From assembly GCF_014295035.1 (NCBI RefSeq), contig NZ_CP060404.1:7914501-7978500 (forward strand): 64,000 nt of DNA. The letters are read 5' to 3'. This DNA is from Streptomyces buecherae. GTDB taxonomy: Bacteria; Actinomycetota; Actinomycetes; Streptomycetales; Streptomycetaceae. This document shows positions 44,188-52,677 of this stretch, piece by piece. Numbering within the stretch: position 1 is the first letter of the stretch; each line of letters begins with the position of its first letter. The position numbers and the translations under genes were made by a program. A model generated the notes under the pieces. It was not told the DNA's origin, ran no database searches, and was given only the letters and a program-made list of their open reading frames with translations.

Positions 44188-45546
44188 TCAGATGACGCCC
44201 TGCGCCAGCATCGCGTCGGCCACCCGCTCGAAACCGGCGATGTTGGCGCCCGTTACGTAGTCGCCGGGGGAGCCGTAGCGCTCGGCGGTCTCGTGGCAGG
44301 TGGCGTGGATGTCGTTCATGATGTGCGTCAACTCGTCCTCGACCCGCCGCGCCGACCACGACGTACGGGCGTGGTTCTGCGCCATCTCCAGCGCGCTGAC
44401 CGCGACGCCGCCCGCGTTGGCCGCCTTGCCGGGGCCGAACGCCACGCCGGCCTGCTGGAACAGGTGGACGGCCGGGGGCGTCGTCGGCATGTTCGCGCCC
44501 TCGGAGACCGCCTTGACACCGTTGCGGATCAGCGCGGCGGCGGCGTTCTCGTCCAGCTCGTTCTGCGTGGCCGACGGCAGCGCGACATCCGCGGGAACGT
44601 CCCAGACACTGCCACCGGGCACGAAGCGGGCGGAGGCGCCCCGGCGCTCGGCGTAGGTGTCGACGCGACCGCGCTCGACCTCCTTGACCTGCTTGAGCAG
44701 CTCGACGTCGATGCCCTTCTCGTCCACGACGTACCCGGAGGAGTCGGAACAGGTCACGGGGTTCGCGCCGAGGGCGCGCAGCTTCTCGATGGTGTGAATC
44801 GCGACGTTGCCGGAGCCCGAGACCACCACCGTCTGGCCCTCGAAGTCCTCGCCGCGCTCGTTCAGCATCGCCCCGGCGAACAGCACGTTGCCGTACCCGG
44901 TCGCCTCCGGGCGGATCAGCGAGCCGCCCCAACCCTGTCCCTTGCCGGTCAGCACGCCGGCCTCCCAGCGGTTGGTGATGCGCCGGTACTGGCCGAACAG
45001 GTAGCCGATCTCCCGGCCGCCGACGCCGATGTCACCGGCCGGCACGTCCGTGTGCTCGCCGATGTGCCGGTACAGCTCCGTCATGAAGGACTGGCAGAAC
45101 CGCATGACCTCGGCGTCGCTGCGCCCGTGCGGGTCGAAGTCGCTGCCGCCCTTGCCGCCCCCGATGCCGAGGCCGGTCAGCGCGTTCTTGAAGATCTGCT
45201 CGAAGCCCAGGAACTTGATGACCCCGAGGTTGACCGACGAGTGGAAGCGCAGGCCGCCCTTGTACGGGCCGAGGGCGCTGTTGAACTCGACGCGGAACCC
45301 CCGGTTGACCTGGACCCGTCCGCGGTCGTCCTGCCACGGCACGCGGAACATGACCTGGCGTTCCGGCTCACACAGCCGCTCGATGAGTCCTGCTTCGGCG
45401 TACCTGGGGTGGGCCGCGAGCACCGGCGCCAGGGTCTCCAGGACCTCGTGCACGGCCTGGTGGAACTCGGGCTGGGCCGGGTTGCGCTGCTCGATCTCGG
45501 TCAGGAGGGTGCCGAGTACGCTCTGCATGTCGGATCGCGTCGCCAC
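44188..45546 (-). CDS. gdhA: NADP-specific glutamate dehydrogenase
   Basis: A 452-residue hexamer-type enzyme that interconverts 2-oxoglutarate plus ammonium and glutamate. The catalytic Lys is in GPYKGGLRFH, the family loop in GGGKGGSDFDPHG and the dinucleotide-binding GSGNVA near 240. GTG 45546 with AGAAAGG is favoured over ATG 45528. A LysR regulator is transcribed divergently 520 bases away. Confidence 0.96.
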   Translation of the reverse strand: MATRSDMQSVLGTLLTEIEQRNPAQPEFHQAVHEVLETLAPVLAAHPRYAEAGLIERLCEPERQVMFRVPWQDDRGRVQVNRGFRVEFNSALGPYKGGLRFHSSVNLGVIKFLGFEQIFKNALTGLGIGGGKGGSDFDPHGRSDAEVMRFCQSFMTELYRHIGEHTDVPAGDIGVGGREIGYLFGQYRRITNRWEAGVLTGKGQGWGGSLIRPEATGYGNVLFAGAMLNERGEDFEGQTVVVSGSGNVAIHTIEKLRALGANPVTCSDSSGYVVDEKGIDVELLKQVKEVERGRVDTYAERRGASARFVPGGSVWDVPADVALPSATQNELDENAAAALIRNGVKAVSEGANMPTTPPAVHLFQQAGVAFGPGKAANAGGVAVSALEMAQNHARTSWSARRVEDELTHIMNDIHATCHETAERYGSPGDYVTGANIAGFERVADAMLAQGVI

Positions 45547-46065
45547 AGAATGCCTTTCTGGCGCGGCTGTGACCGGTGCCGGCAGGAGTGTGACTCGCTC
45601 GGGCCCGGTCCATCGGTGAGCGCTCGGCGCCATTGCCGCACGCGGGGCAAAGTAAGTGTGACGCCCATATAAACATCTTGACTAGTACCTGGGTCCGGCC
45701 ACCCAGCATGTGAGACCCCACACGAGGTGATAGGGCACCCACCCTGGTGGCGGCCGGGACGAGCGGCGGGCCGCGTACCGCGCGCGACCGTCTCGGCATC
45801 GCGCCGCGAGCGAGCCCTGCCGTGGTCAGGCGCCGCGCCGCACGCTCCCGGGCGGTGGTACGAGCGCCCTGACTCATTCCCGCCGCCCTCGGGAGGTCCT
45901 TCGACCCTTCCCGCCGCCCGGGCGGGCCCCATGGCGCCGACGATCACGGTGCCGCGCCGCCGTGGCCCTCGCCGTAGCGACCTGCGCGCACACCCTGCCG
46001 CCATGACCCCCGCGTCGTCTTGTCTAAGGTCGCTACCGCTATGGCGTCATCTTCTCGGAGGCGTG
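45547..46065. other. Divergent gap between gdhA and LysR gene
   Basis: 519 bases without a gene. The stretch 45650-45700 is unusually A+T-rich for this genome and includes TTGACT (plus strand, 45680). It probably carries the gdhA promoter; I could not assign boxes with confidence. Confidence 0.4.
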
Positions 46066-46962
46066 GTGGAGCTGAACGCGCTCAGGCAGTTCCTGGTGGT
46101 GGCGCGGCTGGAGCACCTCAGTCGGGCGGCCGACGAACTACGCGTCGCGCAGCCGTCGTTGAGCCGCACCATCGCGCGCCTGGAGGGCGAACTGGGTACC
46201 CCGCTGTTCGACCGGAGCAGCCGGCTGCGACTCAACGACGCGGGCAGGGTCTTTCGGGCGTACGTCGAACGCGCCCTCGGCGAGCTCCAGGCCGGACAGC
46301 TCGCCGTCGCCGAGGCCACCACCGAGGGCCTCGGCACCGTACGGTTGGCGTCGGAGACCTTTCTCACCCTTACCGGGCCGCTAGCGGTCTACAAGCGTGA
46401 CCACCCCGCCGTGGAACTCGAACTCCAGTGGTCGCCGGCCGAGGACATGGCCCGCCGGCTGCGAGCCCGGGACGTCGACCTGTGCGTCGCCTCGCAGCCG
46501 ATCCACGCCGAGGGTGTGGCGGGGACGCGACTCTTCGAGGACGCGGTGGGCGTGGCCGTGCCCCGCGACCACCCGCTCGCGGGTCGGGCGCCCGTGGGCC
46601 TCCACGAACTCGCCGAGTACCCCTTCGTCACCGCCCGCGCGGGGCACTGGCTGCGTCGACTGCTCGACCAACTCTTCGCCACCCGGGGTCTCGCCCCGAG
46701 GATCGTCTGCGAGAGCGACGAACACAGCGCCATCGCGGACCTGATCGGCGCCGGCCTCGGCATTGGTCTCGTCCCCTCCTTCGCCCGTCGCAAGAACCCG
46801 CGTACGCCATTGGTATGGGTCCCGGTCGACAGCCCGGACTGCCGCCGCACCGTCACCCTGTGCTGGGCCGCCGACGGCCACCTGTCGACCGCGGCCCAAC
46901 TGATGCGCGCCACGATCACCGGCTGGGACTGGCGGAACGACCAAGCCCTCAACGCCTTCTGA
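46066..46962 (+). CDS. LysR-family transcription regulator
   Basis: A 298-residue protein. The N-terminal winged helix (1-60; LRQFLVVARLEHLSRAADEL) is followed by a periplasmic-binding-like effector domain. GTG 46066 lies after GGAGG; GTG 46063 is also possible. Its divergent position beside gdhA suggests it may control nitrogen assimilation genes, but LysR targets cannot be read from the protein. Confidence 0.9.
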   Translation: MELNALRQFLVVARLEHLSRAADELRVAQPSLSRTIARLEGELGTPLFDRSSRLRLNDAGRVFRAYVERALGELQAGQLAVAEATTEGLGTVRLASETFLTLTGPLAVYKRDHPAVELELQWSPAEDMARRLRARDVDLCVASQPIHAEGVAGTRLFEDAVGVAVPRDHPLAGRAPVGLHELAEYPFVTARAGHWLRRLLDQLFATRGLAPRIVCESDEHSAIADLIGAGLGIGLVPSFARRKNPRTPLVWVPVDSPDCRRTVTLCWAADGHLSTAAQLMRATITGWDWRNDQALNAF

Positions 46963-47221
46963 TGCTCTGTCAGGTTGTGGCCGGCTCATGGTGGCACCTT
47001 CACCGCGTGCGGCGCGCCCGGTCCGCCTGTGCCCACCGGACCCGTATCGGCTCTTCCGGCGGACCCCGTGTGCCAAGGCATGGGGCGTGAGGCGCGGCAT
47101 GTGGCGCCTGGGGCGCGGCAAAGGCGCGTCACGCCAGGTCGCGAGGCGTGGCCCGAGTATTGGCCTGAGTTCGCCCTAGGCGGTGCCTCCACGGTTCCTT
47201 AACATCTCGCTCAATTGGCAT

Positions 47222-47248
47222 GCGCATGTCCGATCGGATCACATGCGC
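47222..47248. promoter_or_regulatory. Inverted repeat upstream of DUF4360 gene
   Basis: GCGCATGT (47222-47229) and ACATGCGC (47241-47248) flank a CCGATCGG palindrome. It is a candidate operator in the 415-bp gap 46963-47377, which otherwise shows no gene. Confidence 0.45.
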
Positions 47249-47377
47249 CTCCGCCTCATCGCTCCGCCCGTCACGGGTCCCGGCGGTCGCCGCTCACGCA
47301 CAGCACGTTCCCAGCACACCTCGGCGACCCCTGCCTGCCCTGACTGCCCGTTCCCCGAGGCAAAGGATTGGATCATC

Positions 47378-48025
47378 ATGCACACCGGCATACTCGCAAC
47401 CAGCGCGGTAGTTGGCCTGTTCGGCGCGACCCTCTCGCCCCAGAGCCCCGCCACGATCGAGAACCCGCCCGCCGACAAGATCGTGATCGAGGTCGCGACG
47501 GTGAACGGTTCCGGATGCCCCAAGGGAACGGCCGAGGTGGCCGTCTCCCCGGACAACACCGCGTTCACCGTGACGTACAGCCGCTACCTGGCGAGAGTCG
47601 GCGGCACCTCCGATCCAACGGACTACCGGAAGAACTGTCAGCTCAGCCTCGTCGTGTACGTCCCGAGCGGCTTCACCTACGCCGTCGCCAGCGCCGACTA
47701 CCGCGGTTACGCGTCTCTGCAACCCGGCGCCACCAGCGAGCAGAAGGCCTCGTACTACTTCCAGGGGTCGCCGGACACGGCCGCGCGCTCCCACCCGTTC
47801 AAGGGCCCGCAGGACGACAACTGGCAGGTCACCGACAAGACCGACTGGGGACAAATGGTCTGGGCGCCGTGCGGCGCGCGGCGCAACTTCAACATCAACA
47901 CCGAGCTGCGCGTGAACGCGGGCACCTCGGACCCGAAGAAGACCAGCTTCATGACCATGGACTCCACGGACGGTGACATCAACACCGTCTACCGGCTCGC
48001 CTGGAAGCAGTGCCCCAAGCCCTGA
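47378..48025 (+). CDS. DUF4360 secreted protein
   Basis: A 215-residue protein with a short hydrophobic signal (about 1-20) and the DUF4360 domain. Conserved features are GSGCPKGTAEVAVSPDNTAFTV, seen at residues about 44-65, then KNCQLSLVVYVPSGF and four cysteines likely paired. DUF4360 proteins are exported in actinobacteria and fungi; function unknown. ATG 47378 is chosen because it starts a signal peptide. Confidence 0.87.
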   Translation: MHTGILATSAVVGLFGATLSPQSPATIENPPADKIVIEVATVNGSGCPKGTAEVAVSPDNTAFTVTYSRYLARVGGTSDPTDYRKNCQLSLVVYVPSGFTYAVASADYRGYASLQPGATSEQKASYYFQGSPDTAARSHPFKGPQDDNWQVTDKTDWGQMVWAPCGARRNFNINTELRVNAGTSDPKKTSFMTMDSTDGDINTVYRLAWKQCPKP

Positions 48026-48119
48026 CCCCCGCGCGGGGTGACGCGATGCCGTTGGCCCGCAGGCTCGTACGGCTGGAGGAGGCACGGTCCTTCGGCCGTA
48101 CGGGCACCGGCGGCCGACA

Positions 48120-48300
48120 GCCCGCGCCGCGCGGGGCGTCCCAGCCGACGCGGGCGACCTGAGGCCCGACATGGCCCTGCGCACCGCGAAGGGTGACATC
48201 GTCCAGGTGCCAGGAGCCCGCCGCGACGAGAAGCGGCAGCGCACTCACAACCTGACCGTGGCGGACGTGCACACGTGCTACGTACTGGCTTGGCAACGGC
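48120..48300 (+). pseudogene. Relic of pretoxin-HINT domain
   Basis: In one frame the DNA reads DAGDLRPDMALRTAKGDI, then QRTHNLTVADVHTCYVLA. This is the end of the HINT domain used by polymorphic toxins (typically TYNLTVADLHTYYVLAG). No start, upstream secretion region or toxin domain follows, and the frame ends in unrelated sequence. It lies 276 bases before a likely immunity gene. Confidence 0.7.
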
Positions 48301-48363
48301 CCGCCTGGGGGCGCCCCGCGCTCCGCGGACGAGGGTTTCGAAGGATGGCGAGGCCGAGAGTTC

Positions 48364-48390
48364 GTTGCCTGGCTCGATGGGCCAGGCAAC
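48364..48390. terminator. Hairpin within toxin relic region
   Basis: GTTGCCTGGC / GCCAGGCAAC, a 10-bp stem with a 7-base loop, between the HINT relic and the immunity gene. Confidence 0.45.
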
Positions 48391-48453
48391 GCGGTCACTG
48401 CCGGAGGCGGGCGCACGCTTGCCGGAGTCCACGACGTGCGGATGGGTCGGTAG

Positions 48454-48496
48454 CGCCTAGGGAGTCAACCCGGTAACCGGGCTGGCTCCCTAGGCG
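48454..48496. repeat. Nested inverted repeat before immunity gene
   Basis: An outer stem CGCCTAGGGAG / CTCCCTAGGCG encloses an inner CCCGG / CCGGG. It could be a terminator or a mobile-element end. It lies 80 bases before the immunity gene. Confidence 0.5.
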
Positions 48497-48575
48497 ACCT
48501 GTCTGCCTACTATCTTCCCGGCAGGTCAGCGCTGCGCATCCGGGCCGGGCGCGTGGCTGTGTGGCGGGGGTAAGG

Positions 48576-48935
48576 GTGAGCTTCGATCTGGCCTTTTGGA
48601 TCCAGAAGTCAGTGCCAACCTTGGAGGAGTCTGCCTGGGCGTACGACCAGTTGACGGATGGGCTTACCGGAGTCGTCGAAGAGGATCCGGCTGTGGAGGA
48701 TTTCCGCGCATCCGTGATCTCTGCCTTTCCGGACCTCACCGAGGAGACCATGGATGAGTCGCCGTGGGCCTCTCCTCTGTACGGCAACAGAGAGTGCGTC
48801 ATCGCAGCGATCTCCTGGTCGCGCTCCACCGAGGTCTCCTCGGTCCTGCTGGACTTGGCCTCTCGGCATGGACTGACTGCCTACGACCCACAGGACCAAG
48901 TGGTCTACGGCATCGAGGGAGAGCGCTCGCGCTGA
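48576..48935 (+). CDS. Probable orphan immunity protein
   Basis: A 119-residue acidic cytoplasmic protein. The pattern SFDLAFWIQ ... FPDLTEETMDESPWASPL ... ISWSRSTEVSSVLLDLASRHGL ... YDPQDQVVYG recurs in small Streptomyces proteins encoded beside polymorphic toxins. GTG 48576 has GGGGG five bases upstream. Its third codon positions carry far more A and T than the neighbours, a sign of transfer. The adjacent HINT relic suggests its cognate toxin has been lost. Confidence 0.7.
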   Translation: MSFDLAFWIQKSVPTLEESAWAYDQLTDGLTGVVEEDPAVEDFRASVISAFPDLTEETMDESPWASPLYGNRECVIAAISWSRSTEVSSVLLDLASRHGLTAYDPQDQVVYGIEGERSR

Positions 48936-49015
48936 CAGCCCTCCCTCTCCCCAGCACCTACCGCCACCCCGCTACCCGGCGGTAATCTGCGCTCCCGACC
49001 GCAAGGGGGAGTCGC

Positions 49016-49870
49016 ATGGGCGCCGTCACGCGTTTCGATCCCGTCGCCGAACACGCGCGGACCCGTGCCGCGTTGGGTGACGCCATTCCGCGGCTGGTCC
49101 GGCTGGTGCGCGCAGTGCCCGATCTCGACGTGGCCTCGGGTGTCCCGGTGTGGACGGTCGGCGACGTCGGGGCGCACCTGGCGGCCGTGTACCTCGCCTA
49201 CCACGCCGTCGCCCACCCCGACGCGTCCGTGGAGTGGGGCCGGATCGTGCCGCCGGGTGAGACGTCGCTCAGCGAACGCGTCGGGGCCGTGAACGCCGCG
49301 TCCATCGGCCTACTCAGCCGCGAGGAACGCGCCCGCCTGGGCGCACTCCTCGCCGAGCGGGGCGAGACCTTCCTGCGGGACACCGAGGACTTGCCCCCGG
49401 ACACCCTCGTCCACGCACCCTGGCTGGGGCGGGAGATCACGGTGGCGACCGCGACGGGGCTCGTGCTCAGCGAGACCCTCGTACACGGCCTGGACATCGC
49501 GCGTGGCGCCAGGCTCCCCTGGTCGATCGGCCCGGACGCGGCGCGCCTGGTGCTCGGGCAGTCGATGCCGACGATGATGCGGATGGCCCTGGACGCGTCG
49601 CGGGCGCGAGGTGTGAGCATCGCGTTCGACCTCGCGATCAAGGGTGGTCCGCGACTCGCGGCCGTCGTCGACGACGGAACGATGACGGTGACCCGCGACG
49701 CCCCACCCCGCGCCTACGACTGCCGGATCACGGCGACCCCCACCGCGTTCCTGCTGGTCTCCTTCCGGCGCACCCCCACCTGGAAGGCGGTGGCACGCGG
49801 CCGCCTGCGGGCCAGCGGGCGCAGGCCGTGGCTGGCCAGGCAGCTCGGGTTGCTCGTCGCCAGCCCCTGA
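49016..49870 (+). CDS. Maleylpyruvate isomerase family (DinB-fold) protein
   Basis: A 284-residue protein of the mycothiol-dependent MDMPI family. The helical metal-binding domain has His in DVGAHLA and Glu/His in SETLVHGLDIA, and an SCP2-like C-terminal domain follows. Members use mycothiol in small-molecule metabolism; the substrate here is unknown. ATG 49016 with GGGGG upstream. Confidence 0.82.
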   Translation: MGAVTRFDPVAEHARTRAALGDAIPRLVRLVRAVPDLDVASGVPVWTVGDVGAHLAAVYLAYHAVAHPDASVEWGRIVPPGETSLSERVGAVNAASIGLLSREERARLGALLAERGETFLRDTEDLPPDTLVHAPWLGREITVATATGLVLSETLVHGLDIARGARLPWSIGPDAARLVLGQSMPTMMRMALDASRARGVSIAFDLAIKGGPRLAAVVDDGTMTVTRDAPPRAYDCRITATPTAFLLVSFRRTPTWKAVARGRLRASGRRPWLARQLGLLVASP

Positions 49871-49898
49871 CGGCGCAAGCCGCCACCCCGCGTGGGCG

Positions 49899-50387
49899 TC
49901 AGGCTGGCAGGGTGGCCTCGATGGCGGTGGTGACCTCCGGGGCGTCCGGCTCGGTGCGTGGGCCGAAGCGCGCGGTGACGGTGCCGTCGGGGGCGATGAG
50001 GAACTTCTCGAAGTTCCAGCGGATGTCGCCGCTGTGGCCTTCGGCGTCGGCCGTGCCGACGAGTTCCGCGTACAGGGCGTGCCGCTGGGCGCCGTTGACG
50101 TCGGTCTTCTCCGTGAGGGGGAAGGTGACGCCGTAGGTGGTGGAGCAGAAGGTGGCGATCTCCTCGGCGCTGCCGGGCTCCTGGCCCGCGAACTGGTTGC
50201 ACGGCACGCCGAGGACGGTGAAGCCGCGTGCGGCGTAGCGCTCGTGCAGCTTCTCCAGCGCCGCGTACTGCGGGGTCAGGCCGCACTTGGAGGCCACGTT
50301 GACGACCAGGACGGCCTTGCCGCGGTACTGCGCGAGGTTGGCCGGACCGCCGCCGAGGGCGTCGATCTCCACATCATGGAAGGGCAT
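49899..50387 (-). CDS. Glutathione peroxidase family peroxidase
   Basis: A 162-residue thioredoxin-fold peroxidase. The active Cys is in VNVASKCGLTPQY, with the family FPCNQF-like VLGVPCNQFAGQEPG and WNFEKFLI. Cysteine replaces selenocysteine, and the physiological reductant in actinobacteria is probably thioredoxin rather than glutathione. ATG 50387 with AGGAG. Confidence 0.93.
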   Translation of the reverse strand: MPFHDVEIDALGGGPANLAQYRGKAVLVVNVASKCGLTPQYAALEKLHERYAARGFTVLGVPCNQFAGQEPGSAEEIATFCSTTYGVTFPLTEKTDVNGAQRHALYAELVGTADAEGHSGDIRWNFEKFLIAPDGTVTARFGPRTEPDAPEVTTAIEATLPA

Positions 50388-50600
50388 GTTCACTCCTACG
50401 TTCGTCGTCGCGCCTGACTGGGAGAGAAGGTCGGGCTGTTGACGAGCGTACTGGGCGGGCCGGGAGCGGCAGGCCGCTTCCGGTGTCCCCGCTGTCACCG
50501 CCGGACGTCAGGCAACCGTCAGCCTCGGGCCAGGAGGCCGTGCGGGCGCGGGAGGTCGGGCGCGCGGGAATCGCGGAGGCGCGGGAGTGCCCGGAGGCGG

Positions 50601-51335
50601 TTACGGTGTGCCCTCCGGTACCGGCTCGGCGACCCAGTAGCGGGTGAGGCGTCGGCGGGTGTCGGCGAAGCCGGTTCGGGCGTGGAACATCCGGTGGTTG
50701 TCCCAGATCAGCAACGCGTCTTCGGGGATGAGTACGGAGGTGCCACCCGTCTCGACGAAGTCGACGGCTCGTTCGGCGAGGGCGACGCCGCCGGGGCCCA
50801 TGGGCTGGGAGTCGGCGGTGGGTTGGTCGAGGGTCTCCGAGTACGCGCCGACCCGCAGCAGGGTGGAGCTCATGCGGATGACGGTCCGGGAGGGGGTGCG
50901 GTCCACGACCGGCTTGCGGACACCCACGGCGTCGGGGTGCTCCTCGTACGAGGGCCAGTAGACGGGGTGCTGGTGGGCCAGGCGCTGGAGGTCCTCGTCC
51001 AGGGTGGTGAGGAACTGGCGCCCGTCGGCGAGCAGGGTGCGACCGCCGCCGCAGGTGGCCTGGACCCGGCAGTGCAGCGCCAGGTAGCGCGGCGGCAGGC
51101 TCTGGCCCGGCGCCTCCGTGTGCGGCCGGAGGGTGTGGGGGCTCCTGGTGTCCCGTAGCGCCTCGAACCCCGCGTGGGCCTGGATGTCGTAGGCCACCTC
51201 CCCGGTGGTCTGCGGAACCAGCTCCCCCAGTTGCCGCAGTAGGGCGGTGGCCTCGTCGGGCTCCAGGGGGCCCTCCACCAGCGCATATCCATGGCTGTCC
51301 AAATTGCTCATTGCTGTCTCGAATGTCTGCTTCAT
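50601..51335 (-). CDS. TauD/clavaminate-synthase-like Fe(II)/2-oxoglutarate dioxygenase
   Basis: A 244-residue oxygenase. The iron ligands are His and Glu in PHTEAPG and the distal His in LIWDNHRMFHART, with the 2-oxoglutarate-binding Arg in RRRLTRYW. Members hydroxylate amino acids or sulfonates. The start may be ATG 51335 or 51311; neither has a good ribosome site. It diverges from an alanine-dehydrogenase-fold gene with only 54 bases between them, suggesting a shared pathway and promoter region. Confidence 0.85.
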   Translation of the reverse strand: MKQTFETAMSNLDSHGYALVEGPLEPDEATALLRQLGELVPQTTGEVAYDIQAHAGFEALRDTRSPHTLRPHTEAPGQSLPPRYLALHCRVQATCGGGRTLLADGRQFLTTLDEDLQRLAHQHPVYWPSYEEHPDAVGVRKPVVDRTPSRTVIRMSSTLLRVGAYSETLDQPTADSQPMGPGGVALAERAVDFVETGGTSVLIPEDALLIWDNHRMFHARTGFADTRRRLTRYWVAEPVPEGTP

Positions 51336-51389
51336 TCGTGTCACGTTAGCGTAATCACAAGAACGCGTCGCGTAAGGAGAAGGTGGGTC

Positions 51390-52568
51390 ATGGGTAGGTT
51401 GAGCCTGGGCGTGGTGGCGACCACCGGGAAGAAGCACGAGAAGCGCGTACCGCTGCACCCCGCCCATCTGCCGCTCCTGGACGCCGACATCCGGGCCAGG
51501 TTGTATCTGGAACGCGGTTACGGCAGGCGGTTCGGGCTCTCGGACGGCGATCTCAGGCCCCACGTCGCGGGCGTCGTGCCCCGGGCGGAACTGATCCGCG
51601 ACTGCGAGGCCGTCATGCTGTTCAAGGTGACACCCCAGGACATCGCCGAACTGCGCGAGGGACAGGTCCTGGTGGGTGCCCCGCACTTCGCGCAGAACAT
51701 GGAGACCACCCAACTGGCCATCGACAAGCGGCTGACCGTGATCTCCCTGGAGGCCATGCGGCACTGGCCGACGGACGGCACGCGCGACCGTTTCGCCTTC
51801 TACCGGGTCAGCGAGATCGCCGGCTACTGCTCCGTTCAGCACGCCACCCAGTGCGTAGGCAGGACCGGGGCCTGGGGCCGACCGCTCAGCGCCGTCGTCA
51901 TCGGCTACGGCTCCACGGGGCGGGGCGCGGTGGCTGCGTTGCGGGCCCAGGGTGTGTCGGAGCTGAGCGTGGTGACCCGGCGCCCCAGTGCCACCGTCAG
52001 CCCGCCGGCGGGCACCACCCGGATGGGCCAGTTGCGCTACGACCCCTCGCGGGAGCGCGACAGCACGGTGCTGCTCGCGGAGGGCGAGGTGCCGCTCGTC
52101 GCCTTCCTGGCCGAGCACGACATCGTCGTCAACTGCGCGCTCCAGGACCTCGCCGCCCCCGAGGTGTACGTGACCACCGGCGACCTGGACCGTTTCGCTC
52201 CCGGCTCCCTCATCGTGGACGTCTCGTGCGACACGGGCATGGGCTTCGACTGGGCGCGTCCCACCTCCTTCGACCAACCCACCATCACGGTGGGTGGGAA
52301 CGTGCACTACTACGCCGTGGACCACAGCCCGTCGCTGCTGTGGGACTCCGCCACCTGGGAGCAGAGCCAGAGCACCCTTCCGTACCTGCCGGTCCTCGTC
52401 GACCGCGAGAAGTGGCACACCCACGAGACGGTCCGGCGGGCCATCGAGATGCGGCACGGCGTCGTCCTCAACCCCGGCATCCTGTCCTACCAGGGCCGCT
52501 CGCCGGCCTACCCGCACCAGCCGGTGACCACGCGGGCCGCCGGCCCCGTGCCACTGGTCGGCACCTGA
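51390..52568 (+). CDS. AlaDH/PNT-fold dehydrogenase, N5-(carboxyethyl)ornithine synthase-like
   Basis: A 392-residue NAD(P)-dependent enzyme. The N-terminal KKHEKRVPLHPAHLPLL and the nucleotide-binding AVVIGYGSTGRGAVAAL match alanine dehydrogenase / PNT proteins. Overall it is closest to N5-(carboxyethyl)ornithine synthase, which reductively couples pyruvate to ornithine. ATG 51390 with AAGGAGAAGG. Together with the divergent dioxygenase it may make a modified amino acid; the substrate is inferred only. Confidence 0.8.
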   Translation: MGRLSLGVVATTGKKHEKRVPLHPAHLPLLDADIRARLYLERGYGRRFGLSDGDLRPHVAGVVPRAELIRDCEAVMLFKVTPQDIAELREGQVLVGAPHFAQNMETTQLAIDKRLTVISLEAMRHWPTDGTRDRFAFYRVSEIAGYCSVQHATQCVGRTGAWGRPLSAVVIGYGSTGRGAVAALRAQGVSELSVVTRRPSATVSPPAGTTRMGQLRYDPSRERDSTVLLAEGEVPLVAFLAEHDIVVNCALQDLAAPEVYVTTGDLDRFAPGSLIVDVSCDTGMGFDWARPTSFDQPTITVGGNVHYYAVDHSPSLLWDSATWEQSQSTLPYLPVLVDREKWHTHETVRRAIEMRHGVVLNPGILSYQGRSPAYPHQPVTTRAAGPVPLVGT

Positions 52569-52581
52569 CCCCGCCCCCTCG

Positions 52582-52621
52582 CGGCGCGCCCACCGGCTCG
52601 CGCGGGGCGGGGCGCGCCGCC
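52582..52621. terminator. Bidirectional hairpin between convergent genes
   Basis: An 11-bp stem GCGGCGCGCCC / GGGCGCGCCGC with an 18-base G+C-rich loop between the convergent dehydrogenase and helR genes. Confidence 0.5.
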
Positions 52622-52677
52622 GGGGGAGTGGGTGACACCGCGACCAGGTAGGGGAGTCGGGCCCCTGGGGCGGCCTG

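Noticed and set aside
50601..52568. Siderophore or beta-lactam cluster
   Set aside because: Only two enzymes are present, with no synthetase, transporter or cluster regulator next to them.
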